From the NCBI GenBank assembly GCA_907163345.1, contig CAJQUN010000003.1, positions 2,356,001 to 2,420,000 on the forward strand: a stretch of 64,000 bases of DNA. Reading direction: 5' to 3'. This document shows, one piece after another, positions 1-10,818 of the stretch. Made by a program: the position numbers and the translations under genes. The DNA comes from Haberlea rhodopensis (lineage: Eukaryota > Streptophyta > Magnoliopsida > Lamiales > Gesneriaceae). Every line of letters begins with the position of its first letter. The stretch's first letter is position 1. The notes under the pieces were generated by a model, which had not been told where the DNA came from, did no database searches, and saw only the letters and a program-made list of their open reading frames with translations.

Positions 1-2
1 GG

Positions 3-449
3 GGTATATGGGATGGTTTTCTGCATAATTTTCTTGAGGGTTTCTCGAAGGCACATGGTGTGATTGAGACGCAGACTCCTCCCAAAATTTGTGAAACACT
101 TGATGCTAATCAGACATGGGATAGAGGGAAAAAATTTCCTAATTTTATAGAGGTTGTTCACATCCAAATGATCGAAAGGCTTATCTCCAGCCTTGAGGAC
201 AAGGCTGATTTCAGGCGGGAGGTATTGTTACGGGAATATTATCAAGCCCATCTTATGGTAGAAGCCCAAGAGTTGAAGCCCACAAATTACCAAATATCAG
301 AGAGGGAAAGAAACGTGAGTGGGGAGAATCAGTTAGGGAGAGAGAAGAATAAAAGGAGGAAGGCAGTAGGGAAATATTCACTTGAGATTTTAGTTGTTAA
401 GTTGTTTGGCAAGCATTTGGCTTGGGCAAGGGGGGATTTCCTTCCTTGA
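3..449 (+). other. Unidentified open reading frame, open at the left edge
   Basis: A frame stays open from the left edge of the window to a stop at 447-449, about 148 codons. It is rich in Glu, Lys and Arg, with a hydrophilic stretch near the middle and a basic segment (KNKRRK) before the end. The only in-frame ATGs are internal, so if it codes it begins further left. I do not recognise the family. It lies directly beside the 3'-truncated end of an antisense LINE and upstream of the DCL3 exons, so it could be a transposon gag/ORF1 piece or an exon of an unrelated gene. No PAZ or helicase motif of Dicer is visible in it. Confidence 0.3.
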
Positions 450-565
450 GTAATATTAGGCAGAGAGTTTTTATCGTCAATGTAATTCTTTCCAAGTTCA
501 ATCAATATAATACTATTTCTGTTGATTGCATTGTGTTCTTGTTCGCTGTTGTCTTTTTTCTGAAT

Positions 566-2180
566 TTAATTCCTAACAGGATCTCCCTGGCGAAGTCCAC
601 GCTGTAAATCAAATTCCAACGTCGGACTCCCATTTATCAAAATAGAGGCTTTAGCACTTGAGACACATTCCATGATCCAACCTCTCCATTTAACGTCAAA
701 GTTCATTATTTCCATCACCTGATCCAGAAACCTCCAATTAACCGAGTCGTATGCTTTCTCAAAATCCACCTTGAAAATCATTCCTTTGCTATTCTTTTTT
801 TTCAATTCATCAATTAGTTCACTGATCACCAGCACTCCATCTAGGATATGTCTGTTCCCCACAAATGCTGATTGTGATTCTGAGATGACCTTATCTAGCA
901 CCCTGCTTAGTCTGTTAGCTAGAAGTTTCGCTAAGACTTCATACACACACCCAATTAGAGCGATAGGCCGAAATTCCCCAATAACAGTTGGATTATCTTT
1001 CTTAGGTATTAAAACCATGAAAGAAGGATTGGTTCCTCTAACAAGCTTCTCGTTCTTATGGAAATCATCAAAAAAGCACAAGAAGTCATGTTTTAAAATG
1101 TGCCAGAATTTTTTGATAAATCCCTTATTGTACCCATCCGGTCCAGGACTCTTTGAGCTATCACAATTCCATAATGCCCCTTTGATCTCTTCTTCTGAAA
1201 ATTTGCTGTCAAAAGAAGATTGTCTGATTCCCCTACTCGATGGAATTGAATATCGTGAATCTTCGGACGATCCCAAACTTCCTGGCTGAATAAATTCAGG
1301 AAATGGTTCCGAATTCCATCCTTGATACCCTGCACCGTATCAATCCATTGACCATCAACATTCAGCCCCACAATTTCGTTCCTCTTCCTTCTGCGATTAA
1401 CATATACTTATGAAAAAAGCATGAATTTACATCCCCATTTTGTATCCATCGGATTCTCGCTTTTTGAAATAACAGAGTGTCTTTCATACGAATCTGATTT
1501 CTAAGATTGTTGAATTCCAACCTATGTGAGCTCGCTTCTTCTGCTGTTAAATCTCTTTGATCCAATATCAGATCCCATTCTTGGATTTTCTCTTTGATGA
1601 TATGGATATTGTTCTCTAATCTGCCAAAAACCTCTTTAATTCCAAGTCTTATGGCTGTTTTTCAACAATTTCAGTTTTTCTTTCAGTTTGAAGCCCCCCC
1701 AACCATGTACAGAAAAGGTTTGCCATTCCTTTTCTACAAAAGTCTTAAACTCAGAATGTTCGAACCAAGAATCGATCACTCTGAACGGTTTCGGTCCCCA
1801 ATCTACCAAGTGAGTTTTAAGCATAATTGCACAGTGATCAGAAAAAGTTCTCGTCAGTCCCCATTGAGTCAAATTTGGCCATTCTCGATACCATTTGTCT
1901 GAAATAAGGAATCTATCCAATCGACTCACACAAGTGCCGTCCGGTCTATACCAAGTATACTTCCTCCCGATCAATGGTAGATCCATGAGACCCGAACAGT
2001 TGATGAAATCATCGAATTCTGAATTTTCTCTGCTATGAAGGATTGCATTGCGGCCTCGCCTTTCGTTAGTAGATCTAATTGCATTGAAATCGCCGCAAAC
2101 ACACCACCTTGCATCCATCTCCCCATTGAGTCTGTTGAGTATCTTCTCCCATAGTTCCCATAGCTTCGAGCTTACGACCT
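566..2180 (-). mobile_element. LINE (non-LTR retrotransposon) fragment: endonuclease C-terminus plus reverse transcriptase
   Basis: Read on the minus strand, three open pieces give a plant L1-type LINE. At 2118-1636 lies the C-terminal half of an AP-endonuclease-like domain (GDFNAIR and SDHC motifs). At 1565-1362 lies the linker region (RIRWIQNGDVN, FFHK). At 1276-566 lies the reverse transcriptase with VDFEKAYDSVNW, the QSAFV block and RQGDP. The frame is interrupted between pieces. The RT stops just after RQGDP, before the catalytic YADD-type box, and no 3' UTR or poly(A) is seen. It is therefore truncated at both ends and inactive. It is antisense to DCL3, probably inside an intron of that gene or just 5' of its visible exons. 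Confidence 0.9.
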
Positions 2181-2522
2181 ATCCCTACATAATAAATACC
2201 ATGTTAATTGACGATATAATCTTAACACTTAAATAGCTAGAAAATTGAAATTTATTTGTTCATAATGGTTCAGTATCTTTAAGCATCCAAGGCAAAGACT
2301 TTTGAATAGGAGGACAAAACTTGCATTGTTACATTGATCTTTTAAAGGTACACACCTTGATTATATGACCGTGAGAAATATTTTACCCTGCCTTGTTTCT
2401 TGACATTTTTTATTGCTTCTTCTGGTACTGCATTTCGACTTTTATACGCTTCAAGATTTTATTTTCCAGTTTTCCTTGATCTCCACTTTTGAATTCAACA
2501 TTTTGTAGTACTGTTTTTTCAG

Positions 2523-5500
2523 AAGAATGGCGAGAAAAGAAGGAACATTTCATTGAATTACCTCCAGAGATATGTCAATTGAAAATTATTGGGTTTTCTA
2601 AAGATATTGGAAGTTCATTGTCTCTATTGCCATCAATCATGTTTCGGCTTGAAAGCTTTCTTGTGGCCATTGAATTGAGGGAGAAACTATTTGCTTCATT
2701 CCCTGAGGCAGCAGAAGTTACTGCTGATCGTGTAAGATTTTTTATTTGGGTTTAGTATGAGTTAGCTTTTGTTTAGGGCCTGCATCGATGTTCTATTCCA
2801 CTATCAATTGTTCCTGTGCAGGACATTTTGTTATAATCTAACTGTTATATTATAAATTTATGTGATGAATGATTTGAAATTGGTTCAGATTCTTGAAGCA
2901 CTGACTACTGAGAGATGTTGTGAACATTTCTCTCTTGAAAGACTTGAAGTGCTTGGAGATGCATTCCTCAAGTTTGCAGTTGCAAGACATCTTTTCCTTG
3001 AGCATGATGCCTTGGATGAAGGGCAGTTAACTAGAAAGCGTTCCAACATCGTAAACAATTATAATTTACACAAGCTGGCGACAAGGAATAATTTACAGGT
3101 AACTGATGTGAATTGTATTTTCTATACGTTTGGTTTTCTATGGATATCTGCCTTTAGAATGTGAGTTCAAAAACATTTAACAATTCTAGAAAGAGATTGG
3201 GCAATTGCCCCTAGTCATCAGTAGCTTTTGTTTCTTATTAGAAAAAGAAATTTCAGGAAACTGATGTTAGAATGGGAATAGGACATCCTAAAGGAAATAG
3301 TGGATGAAATTTTAAAAATAATAAATAATAATTAATCTATCAAGTCTATCTCCATTTTAAATCTGTAAAGGCTTCACCATGAAGAAAGTGGATCCATGTG
3401 CTAATAGATAGTATATTTAAAACTGTGGTTACTTCACATTTACTATGTTATTTTGTTCACCTGTTGGTTCACTGGCACTTCACAAATAGTTCTTTAAAGT
3501 GAAATTTAAAAGTTTTAATACCTTTTGTTCCCTGAATAAGTTACAGCATATGTAGCAACATGATATTTATCTGTAATCAAACCACAAAATATTGTATTGT
3601 TGCTTAAATTTTTGGATTTCATGTTATAATATTTTTTCTATTTTTTATTTTGTAATAAATGTATTTGGTGAAAAATGTGTTATTTTATTAGAAAGTGAAG
3701 GGCAAAAAAATAGTCTTGTAAAAACCTAAACAAAAACATCCAATAAACAGATGTCCTATTTGTATGTAAGGCTTGTTCTGTTTATTATTTCTCTAGAATA
3801 CATGCGCTGATCTAAGTCACATAAGTCTGATGCGGGAGCGGATGCGGATGCGGATGCGTGAGTGCGTCAATTTGCAAAAAAATTGAGTGCGGGTGCGCTT
3901 TAATGCGCCTATTAAAAATTAATAAATAAATATATATATACATACACACTGATGAAATGAAGTTAAACATACATAATATACATCATATTTAACAAACTCA
4001 CATAATTATTATATTATTTACAAATTTATAATATGAAGTTCTTAACAACTTTGGTGTTTGCAGCTTTACCATTCTTAAAAAACATTAAAATTAGATTTTA
4101 TTGAAGAATCTAACATTTGCAGCTTTGCAAAAATGTTATAGCCAGTGATACAACGTAATTTGAATCTTGTATTTGATCATTAGTCTAGTAAGAATTCTCC
4201 GAAAAATATATTGTAGAAATAGAAATGAATTTATTTTAAGATAGAAAATAACGAATTTGAAAAATGAAACCAAATTGTTCATATTTATTTCAACATGTTT
4301 GGTAATAGTATGAATTTATTAAAAATGACTCATATTAATTCCGGAGACTTATATTATACTTTATGAAATGACTAATATAAACATTTAAATTATCTCAATA
4401 AAAATAATAGTTTTATTAATAAAGTTCATTCTATTAATTTTCATGCAAAAAACTAAGATATCAAATTTATTATTATTTACTCCGCAAAAATGTTACAAAA
4501 TCACAGATTTATCATACTTTCTTTTATCACATATTTTAATCTTTCATATGTTATTATGTCTTTTCATAATTCATTATCTATCTATTCACCATATAATATA
4601 GTTTTCTTACCAACCCGAAATACCTAGAAACCATAAAAATTCATTCAAACCCAAAATCGAAGAATTTTTTTTTTATAATTACAAACAAAAAAAAAAAAAT
4701 CGGAGAATTAAGGAGGATTAACAAGACTTAGTAACTTAGTGCGCGACTTAGTAAATCTTAATGCGCGACTTAGGAAATCTTAGTGCGCGAATTATAAAAT
4801 CTTAGTGCGCGAACTATAAATTCTTAAACCGCGAACTAGAAATTCTTAAGTCGCCTTAATGCGCCGCACGCGCACTGAGTTCGCCAGTTCGCGGCCGGAG
4901 CGCCAGTGCGTGGAGGGGGGTAGGAGGATTATGTGACTTAGGAGCTGATATGGGACCGATTTATCTGCTTATTGTTTCTGGTGAAACCAAAAAAAAATTA
5001 TGTTTTTGCGAGACTCGAGCATGACTGACAATTTATTATTTTGTTTTTGGATTTGGATTTTTTATTACTTATTCAAAAAATATAAGCTTATAACATATTA
5101 AATAGATAACGATTTTTCTTTATGAATTTACGTCTTATCATGTAAGGAACTTGGAACCAGAAAAAATTGAAGAATTGAAATTTTTATAACCAACGCATGC
5201 CTGCAGTGATTTCAGGATGCATGGCTCTACATTAATATTGTACCCAATACATTTTTCAGGTGTATATTCGTGATCAATCGTTTGAGCCCAGCCAGTTCTT
5301 TACATTTGGCCATCCTTGTCCTGTAAATTGCAAAAAAGAGAACGAGAGAAACATACATTTTACATGTTCTGACAAGATAAATGATGCAAATGCCGAAGTT
5401 AGATGTAACAAAGGTCACCACTGGTTACACAAAAAAGTCATAGCAGATGTTGTTGAGGCACTTATTGGAGCTTTTATTGTTGACTCTGGCTTCAAAGCTG

Positions 5501-8500
5501 CGACTGCATTTCTTTACTGGGTAGGCATTCAAGTAGATTTTTCACCTTCTCAAGTTCATAATATCTGCTCTGCTAGCGCCGCATTCCTCCCACTTGCCGA
5601 CCGGATTGATGTTAATGCCCTTGAAAATCTTTTGGGGTATAAGTTTTACCAAAAGGGTTTACTCATTCAGGCTTTTGTTCATCCATCGTTCAACAACCAT
5701 TTTGGAGGTTGCTACCAGGTATTCCTCACTGCCTCTCATGTATGACAGTCTGTAAGTTAATTTTTTTTATCTCTACTTCTAACACAAATTGGATCTCCTG
5801 AACCAGAGACTTGAATTTCTTGGAGATGCTGTCCTGGATTATCTGATCACTTCCTATCTGTATTCAGTATACCCAAACTTGAAACCTGGCCAGCTAACAG
5901 ATTTAAGATCAGCTTCTGTGAACAACATTTCGTTTGCTGATGTATCTGGACGATGGTCACTGCACAAATTTATTCTTTGTGATTCTAGTCCTCTCCTTGA
6001 AGCAATGACTGCATATTTGAACTCCATTGGGACATCAGCGTCAGCAGAACGGCATATTGAAGAGAGAACTTGTCCAAAGGTTGAATTTATGCCCTTTCTG
6101 TGTCCTTAAATGGAGCTTGAGTATGTTTTATGTTCTAAATAGGATTACACAATTCTTATATTTTCGACTCAAGTTATACTTCTTTCTGTGCATTTGATGA
6201 TTTAGGTAAATACATAGAAAAGGCAACCAAGCCAAATGTTGTCTCAAATTGACTGCATCCAAGGAAGTTAAAGTTCAAAGTCAAAACTATTATACTGCAT
6301 GATGTCTTTGAAACTAGGGTCCATCCTACTATTATTGCTATTTATTTACCATGTCCAGGAACTCTTGTGGCAAAGGGCTTTTTCTTGAATTAATAGCTCT
6401 AGTGATGTATGAGATCATATTTGTTGATTATCTCGATATAATGATAGTTCATCTTATACTGAAAACAATGGTGAACTGATTAAACTTGTATTGATTCAGG
6501 CGCTTGGCGACGTGGTGGAGTCTTGTGTTGGTGCCCTGTTTCTTGATACAGGATTTGATTTGAAACGTGTTTGGAAAATTGTATTGTCTTTGCTGGATCC
6601 TGTTGTTACTTTATCCAAGTTGCAATTTAATCCTCTCAGAGATCTACGAGAACTTTGTCAATTCCATAACTGGGAGCTGCAGTTTTCTTCAGTGAAGAAA
6701 GATGGCAAGTTCTCAGTTGAAGCTAAAGTGGATGAAAAAAAGGTTACGGCAACTGCTTGTGCCACTAACGTAAGCGGAAAAATAGCCAAAAAAATTGCTG
6801 CAAGACAAGTATTTGAATGCTTGAAGGTGATTTTTGAAATATCAATTCACTATTTTGTGTTCTCATTTCATTGTTTTTTCCTTGTTTGTTTCTGTAACAT
6901 ATTAATCATTAGCTTGCTGGTTATGTTATTTGCTTTGAGTTTGTAGGCTCAAGGTTACAGATCCAAATCAAAATCACTCGAGGAAGTTCTTAGAAAATGT
7001 GAAAAGAGAGAAGCCAAGTTGATTGGGTATGACGAGGCATCCTCTCTTGAATCTGTTAAATCTGGTAAGCTGAAAGTTCAAGAATCTCCTCGAAGTGATT
7101 GTGATGTGAAACTGTATCCTCTTAGTGAGGTATCCACCAGTAAGTATGATATTGTTTCGAGACCCTCGAAACAGGCTTCTTATCCTCACAGTGCTTCAGG
7201 AATTACCTGTGACACAAACCATTCAAAATAATGGCTGCAATGTTGAATCACCAGTCAGTCATCTAAATAATGATTCCGATCTATCACCACAGGGAACAGG
7301 TGCGGACCCATGTGCCTTGTAAAATATTGTTCTCAGATTTCAACTCTTTCTTTAACTGAAAATTAATGATTTAGGTTCTCCCGGTAATGGAATGGCAAGG
7401 TCACGCTTGCACGAGATATGTGCTGCTAACTGCTGGAAACAACCTATATTTGAATGTTGCAACGAGACAGGTCCAAGCCACTTAAAAGAGTAAGTTATCT
7501 GCTCGACCATTTGAGTGGTTATTTTCTATATCTGAAGACCATTTGTTAGTAGATTGAGTAGCTCAAGTTAGAAAGAAAACCAAGGCCTTGTTTGTTTTTG
7601 TTTGAGTTTTAGAAACTGCACAAATTCTATGGACTCATCTACCGTAACCCTCAAGTTAAAACATAACCAAACACAACTTATCCTCTCAAAACATTGGGTT
7701 AGAATATAATATAACCATATGATATTCTTGGAAAAATGATGGAATTTTGAATTTAGAATAATGATTATATTTAGTTTTCGTCCCTATTATATGGGAGTCG
7801 AACCGTTTTGGTCCCTCTTATATATTCATGTTTTTTACCATTAGTTATATCGATGATTTAACATCGGGACCAAACATGTCAAAATTCATAACTTGAAGGA
7901 CCGTTTTGCACATCGTAAACAGCATGGACCAAGACGTTTTTGGTGCCAAACCATAGGGACAAAAAATATAATTTTCCTTGAGATAATAAAAGAAAAAATA
8001 TATATATTTCGGGGAAATAGAATGGAAATGAATGATCATATTTGATTTATTGTGGGAGATAAGAAAATTATTTTTAAAAACAAAACCAAACAAAGGGTGT
8101 GCGGCTTTCAAGTTTTTATCAAATTAAAGGGTAAAATTGATTATTCATAGAAGAACTTAGGATGTAGTCATAATTTATCAAAAATAACTTTGACTGGAGT
8201 TCGAGTAACTCAATTATGGGTTCAAGCTAGATTCAGGTACCTATTCAAGTAGCTCAAGCTTGATTCATACACCAAAAAAATTGAGCTAGACAAGCTAGTT
8301 GTAAGTCGAATCACTTCTGGGAGAATATGATTTTTTTTCAAAAAGTCTAGTTATGGAGTCTTCTTTTTAGCTTCTAAAAGAATATCATTATGCACAATGG
8401 CTCTCGTTTCTTGCAGATTCATCTACAAAGTTGTGTTGGGCATTGAAGAGATGCCAGAGGAAACTTTTGAGTTCTATGGAGAACCTCAAACAAGAAAGAA

Positions 8501-8591
8501 GGACGCTGCTGAGAGTGCAGCGCAAGGAGCGATTTGGTTCTTGAAACGCCACGGGTATTTTTGGGATAAGAAACAAAATAAGCGAAATTAA
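2523..8591 (+). CDS. DCL3: Dicer-like 3 (RNase III, C-terminal part of the gene)
   Basis: Eight exons are readable: 2523-2731, 2889-3098, 5260-5718, 5807-6079, 6500-6826, 6947-7299 (frame conflict, see finding), 7375-7489 and 8417-8591 with stop TAA. Most junctions are phase 0 with GT-AG borders. They encode the linker after PAZ (IELPPEICQL), RNase IIIa (ERLEVLGDAFLKFAV; second acidic site DVVEALIGAF), RNase IIIb (QRLEFLGDAVLDYLI; GDVVESCVGALFLD), a first dsRNA-binding region after it and a C-terminal dsRBD ending at the stop. The RNase III acidic residues are intact. DCL3 cuts Pol IV/RDR2 double-stranded RNA into 24-nt siRNAs for RNA-directed DNA methylation in the nucleus. The helicase, DUF283 and PAZ exons are not in the window. 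Sequence of the RNase IIIa-to-IIIb spacer matches DCL3 rather than DCL1, 2 or 4. Long introns carry transposons. Confidence 0.93.
3812..4941. mobile_element. Non-autonomous hAT-like DNA transposon in a DCL3 intron
   Basis: A perfect 13-bp terminal inverted repeat (CTAAGTCACATAA at 3812-3824; its complement at 4929-4941) bounds 1130 bp. The flanks carry an 8-bp target-site duplication with one mismatch: GCGCTGAT at 3804-3811 and GAGCTGAT at 4942-4949. An 8-bp duplication is the hAT signature. Subterminal regions hold short GC-rich repeats: GGATGCGGATGCG at the left end and several GTGCGCGA(C/A)TTA-type units at 4735-4860 at the right end, as expected for transposase-binding sites. No transposase frame is present; the interior is AT-rich. 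Confidence 0.75.
7763..7975. mobile_element. Possible MITE in the last DCL3 intron
   Basis: Imperfect terminal inverted repeats of roughly 24 bp, containing GTCCCTAT on the left and ATAGGGAC on the right, bound about 210 bp without coding potential. A clean target-site duplication was not found, so the superfamily is open. Confidence 0.4.
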
Positions 8592-8927
8592 TCAGAAGAG
8601 CTCGATATCCTGGTGTTTTGGTATGAAAATATAGTAATTGAACTTCATAATTGTCACATATTGGGTTGTCGATATATGTGAAGGCCAGTGAGTAACAAGA
8701 CTTGGATATAAACCAAGTTATAATTGATATCCCATGAACGTTTGGGTTACTAACTTACTATGGAGTTTGTAGGAATACCATTATGACCTAATACTACTAC
8801 GATGGTATCATAATATAACACTTTTTACATTATAGTATAACACATCCAAGTTAGCATTACAAAATGAAATCCATATAAGTAAATCATAAATTAATAATAA
8901 GAAACCAACAGATATATCTTCAACTCA
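8592..8927 (+). other. 3' flank of DCL3
   Basis: AT-rich sequence after the DCL3 stop, presumably the 3' UTR and flank. No gene or repeat was recognised. Confidence 0.4.
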
Positions 8928-8929
8928 AT

Positions 8930-9046
8930 GAATTTGTTTTTTTGTTTTTGTTTTAGATACAAAGGGGAGGAGTGGGTCTCGAACAGGAGACCAAGTGTTA
9001 TTAGAACACTTTAGGTGCCACTAGGCTACTAAGGCCTTGGCAAACG
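8930..9046 (-). mobile_element. tRNA-derived SINE-like element
   Basis: On the minus strand there is a perfect match to the Pol III A box (TAGCCTAGTGG, 9028-9018) and, 33 bp further on, a perfect match to the B box core (GTTCGAGAC, 8984-8976). An A-rich tail of CAAAAACAAAAAAA type follows (8937-8955). CAATGAA occurs on both sides (near 8925 and 9047) and may be the target-site duplication. The head does not fold as an intact tRNA, so this is a SINE rather than a tRNA gene. Confidence 0.55.
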
Positions 9047-9312
9047 CAATGAAATATGTTGGGGTACAACAATTACCATTTGTATGTGATTGATTAAAAC
9101 GTGGTGTTTGTACTACTCTACAGTTTAAAATATTTGAGTTGCATTATTACCTTCAGCTATAGCTTTTGGTAAAGCGACAAGTGTTTGATATTACAATTGG
9201 TATCAGAGCAATGTCCCGTGTTCGATTCTCATGTTGTAATGAGTGCAATTATTGTGAGGGGGATTGTTAGAGTACAATAATTGACCTTGCTATGTGATCG
9301 ATTGAAACACGG

Positions 9313-10818
9313 TGTAAGAACCCGGTTTTTCCAACCAAGTCAAAAACTACAGTTTGGTCAACTCAACTACACGGTATTTTGACCTGCTCAATTACCTAGA
9401 ATTTAGTCAAACACAACTACTTAATATCAATATAATATTATAAATTAAAGGATAATATTGAATTGTATTAAAGATAATATTGATTTGTAACAAATGATAA
9501 TATTTAGTTTATATGATTTAATCTTGTAGAGTTGTAGCTAAACCAATGACTAAGTATTTAAACAACTAGAGTTTGGTCAAATTAAAATCCTTAAGTTAAT
9601 CTAACCACTTGATGTTATTTGGCCAAACCAAATACTACATATAGATAATATTGAAAAATAATAGATAACATTGAATTATATATATATTGACAAGATATAA
9701 TATTGAATTATATTATGATAATCTTTTAGATATATAAATATAACCAAAATTCTAAAGATAAGTTTTGGAAGATACGATTGAATTTCAGAAGTCGTAGGAA
9801 CCGAGATTCTCGAATTTCAAGCTCTATAAATATAAGACTCTTCTACATAGTATGCAACTCAAAAATCTCTCACAATTCACACAATTTTCGAAACACACAC
9901 TAGCACACACTAAAAGGTGTGAAATTTTCAGCAAGGAAAGGAGAGGAAATTCATCACGTTTTTGCCACCCAAATTCTTTGAAACACGCAAGAATCGTGTC
10001 TGATCTCGGTAAGTGGACTTTGTTATATATATTCATTTCAATTTTGAAAATCATATGTATGTTTTGAAACCTCAATCGAATATGTGATGTATTTTAAAAC
10101 TACGATGTTCTGAGAATAAATTTTGATCATCGAGAAATAAGGGCTATACGGAGCAAAGTGCTATGTATGATGGGAGCCACCTCTTGAGTCCAAAGGGCAA
10201 AGTGCTACGTGTATGTGGGCCACCTCTTGAGCCTGCGGGGCAAAGTGCCTCGTACATGGGAGCCACCTCTTGAGCCGGCGGAGCAAAGTGCTACATATAC
10301 GGGAGCCACCACTTGAATCTATGCAAGTCCCTCTAGATTTCGGTGTAATGGATTTATGTTTAAGTGATATGAGTTATGACTCTGATATGCTATGTTCTGT
10401 TCTGGCTCTGGTTAGAACAATTCTGTTAAGGTTATGTTTCAGTATTCGTATCAGTTTATGTCCGATTATTATATATGTTTTGGAAAATTATGAAAAAAAG
10501 TATTATATTGTCACATCGATTGGCCCCCACTTGCTGAGTGTTTTCCAAAACGTTCACCCTTACATCAACTCCCCAGATAGAAGCGAATAAGAAATCAAAG
10601 ACGAAGATCAAATCAATTTTGGAAATGGTGAATTAGATGCTATTGTTCAAGATGCCGCTGTCATTGATTTATGAAGCTTCCGCTGATATTTTAAGAAATA
10701 TGTATTTTATGGATAAAAGACTGGTTTTTTGTAGAATTCTGTATTACGAGGCTTGTTGATTTTGAATTATATTTAGAATCAACGTCGATGTTATTGACCC
10801 CGGTCTCGGGGCGTGACA
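9313..10818 (+). repeat. 5' LTR of the chromovirus
   Basis: 1506 bp, beginning TGTAAGAACCC and ending GCGTGACA. It is near-identical to 14547-16074. Four imperfect tandem units of about 43 bp (each with a GCAAAGTGCTA...GAGCCACC core) start at 10151, 10195, 10238 and 10281. A TATAAATATAAGAC box near 9823 is a plausible promoter. Confidence 0.92.

Noticed and set aside
771..1289. A 172-codon plus-strand frame
   Set aside because: It is the reverse complement of the LINE reverse transcriptase, which has the recognisable motifs.
8976..9028. A possible tRNA gene on the minus strand
   Set aside because: A and B boxes are present but the acceptor and anticodon stems do not pair as in a tRNA; an A-rich tail follows, so a SINE fits better.
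9852..10067. A 71-codon frame repeated almost exactly at 15110-15325, as if two related small genes
   Set aside because: Both lie at the same position in the two LTRs of the chromovirus; the duplication is explained by the LTRs.
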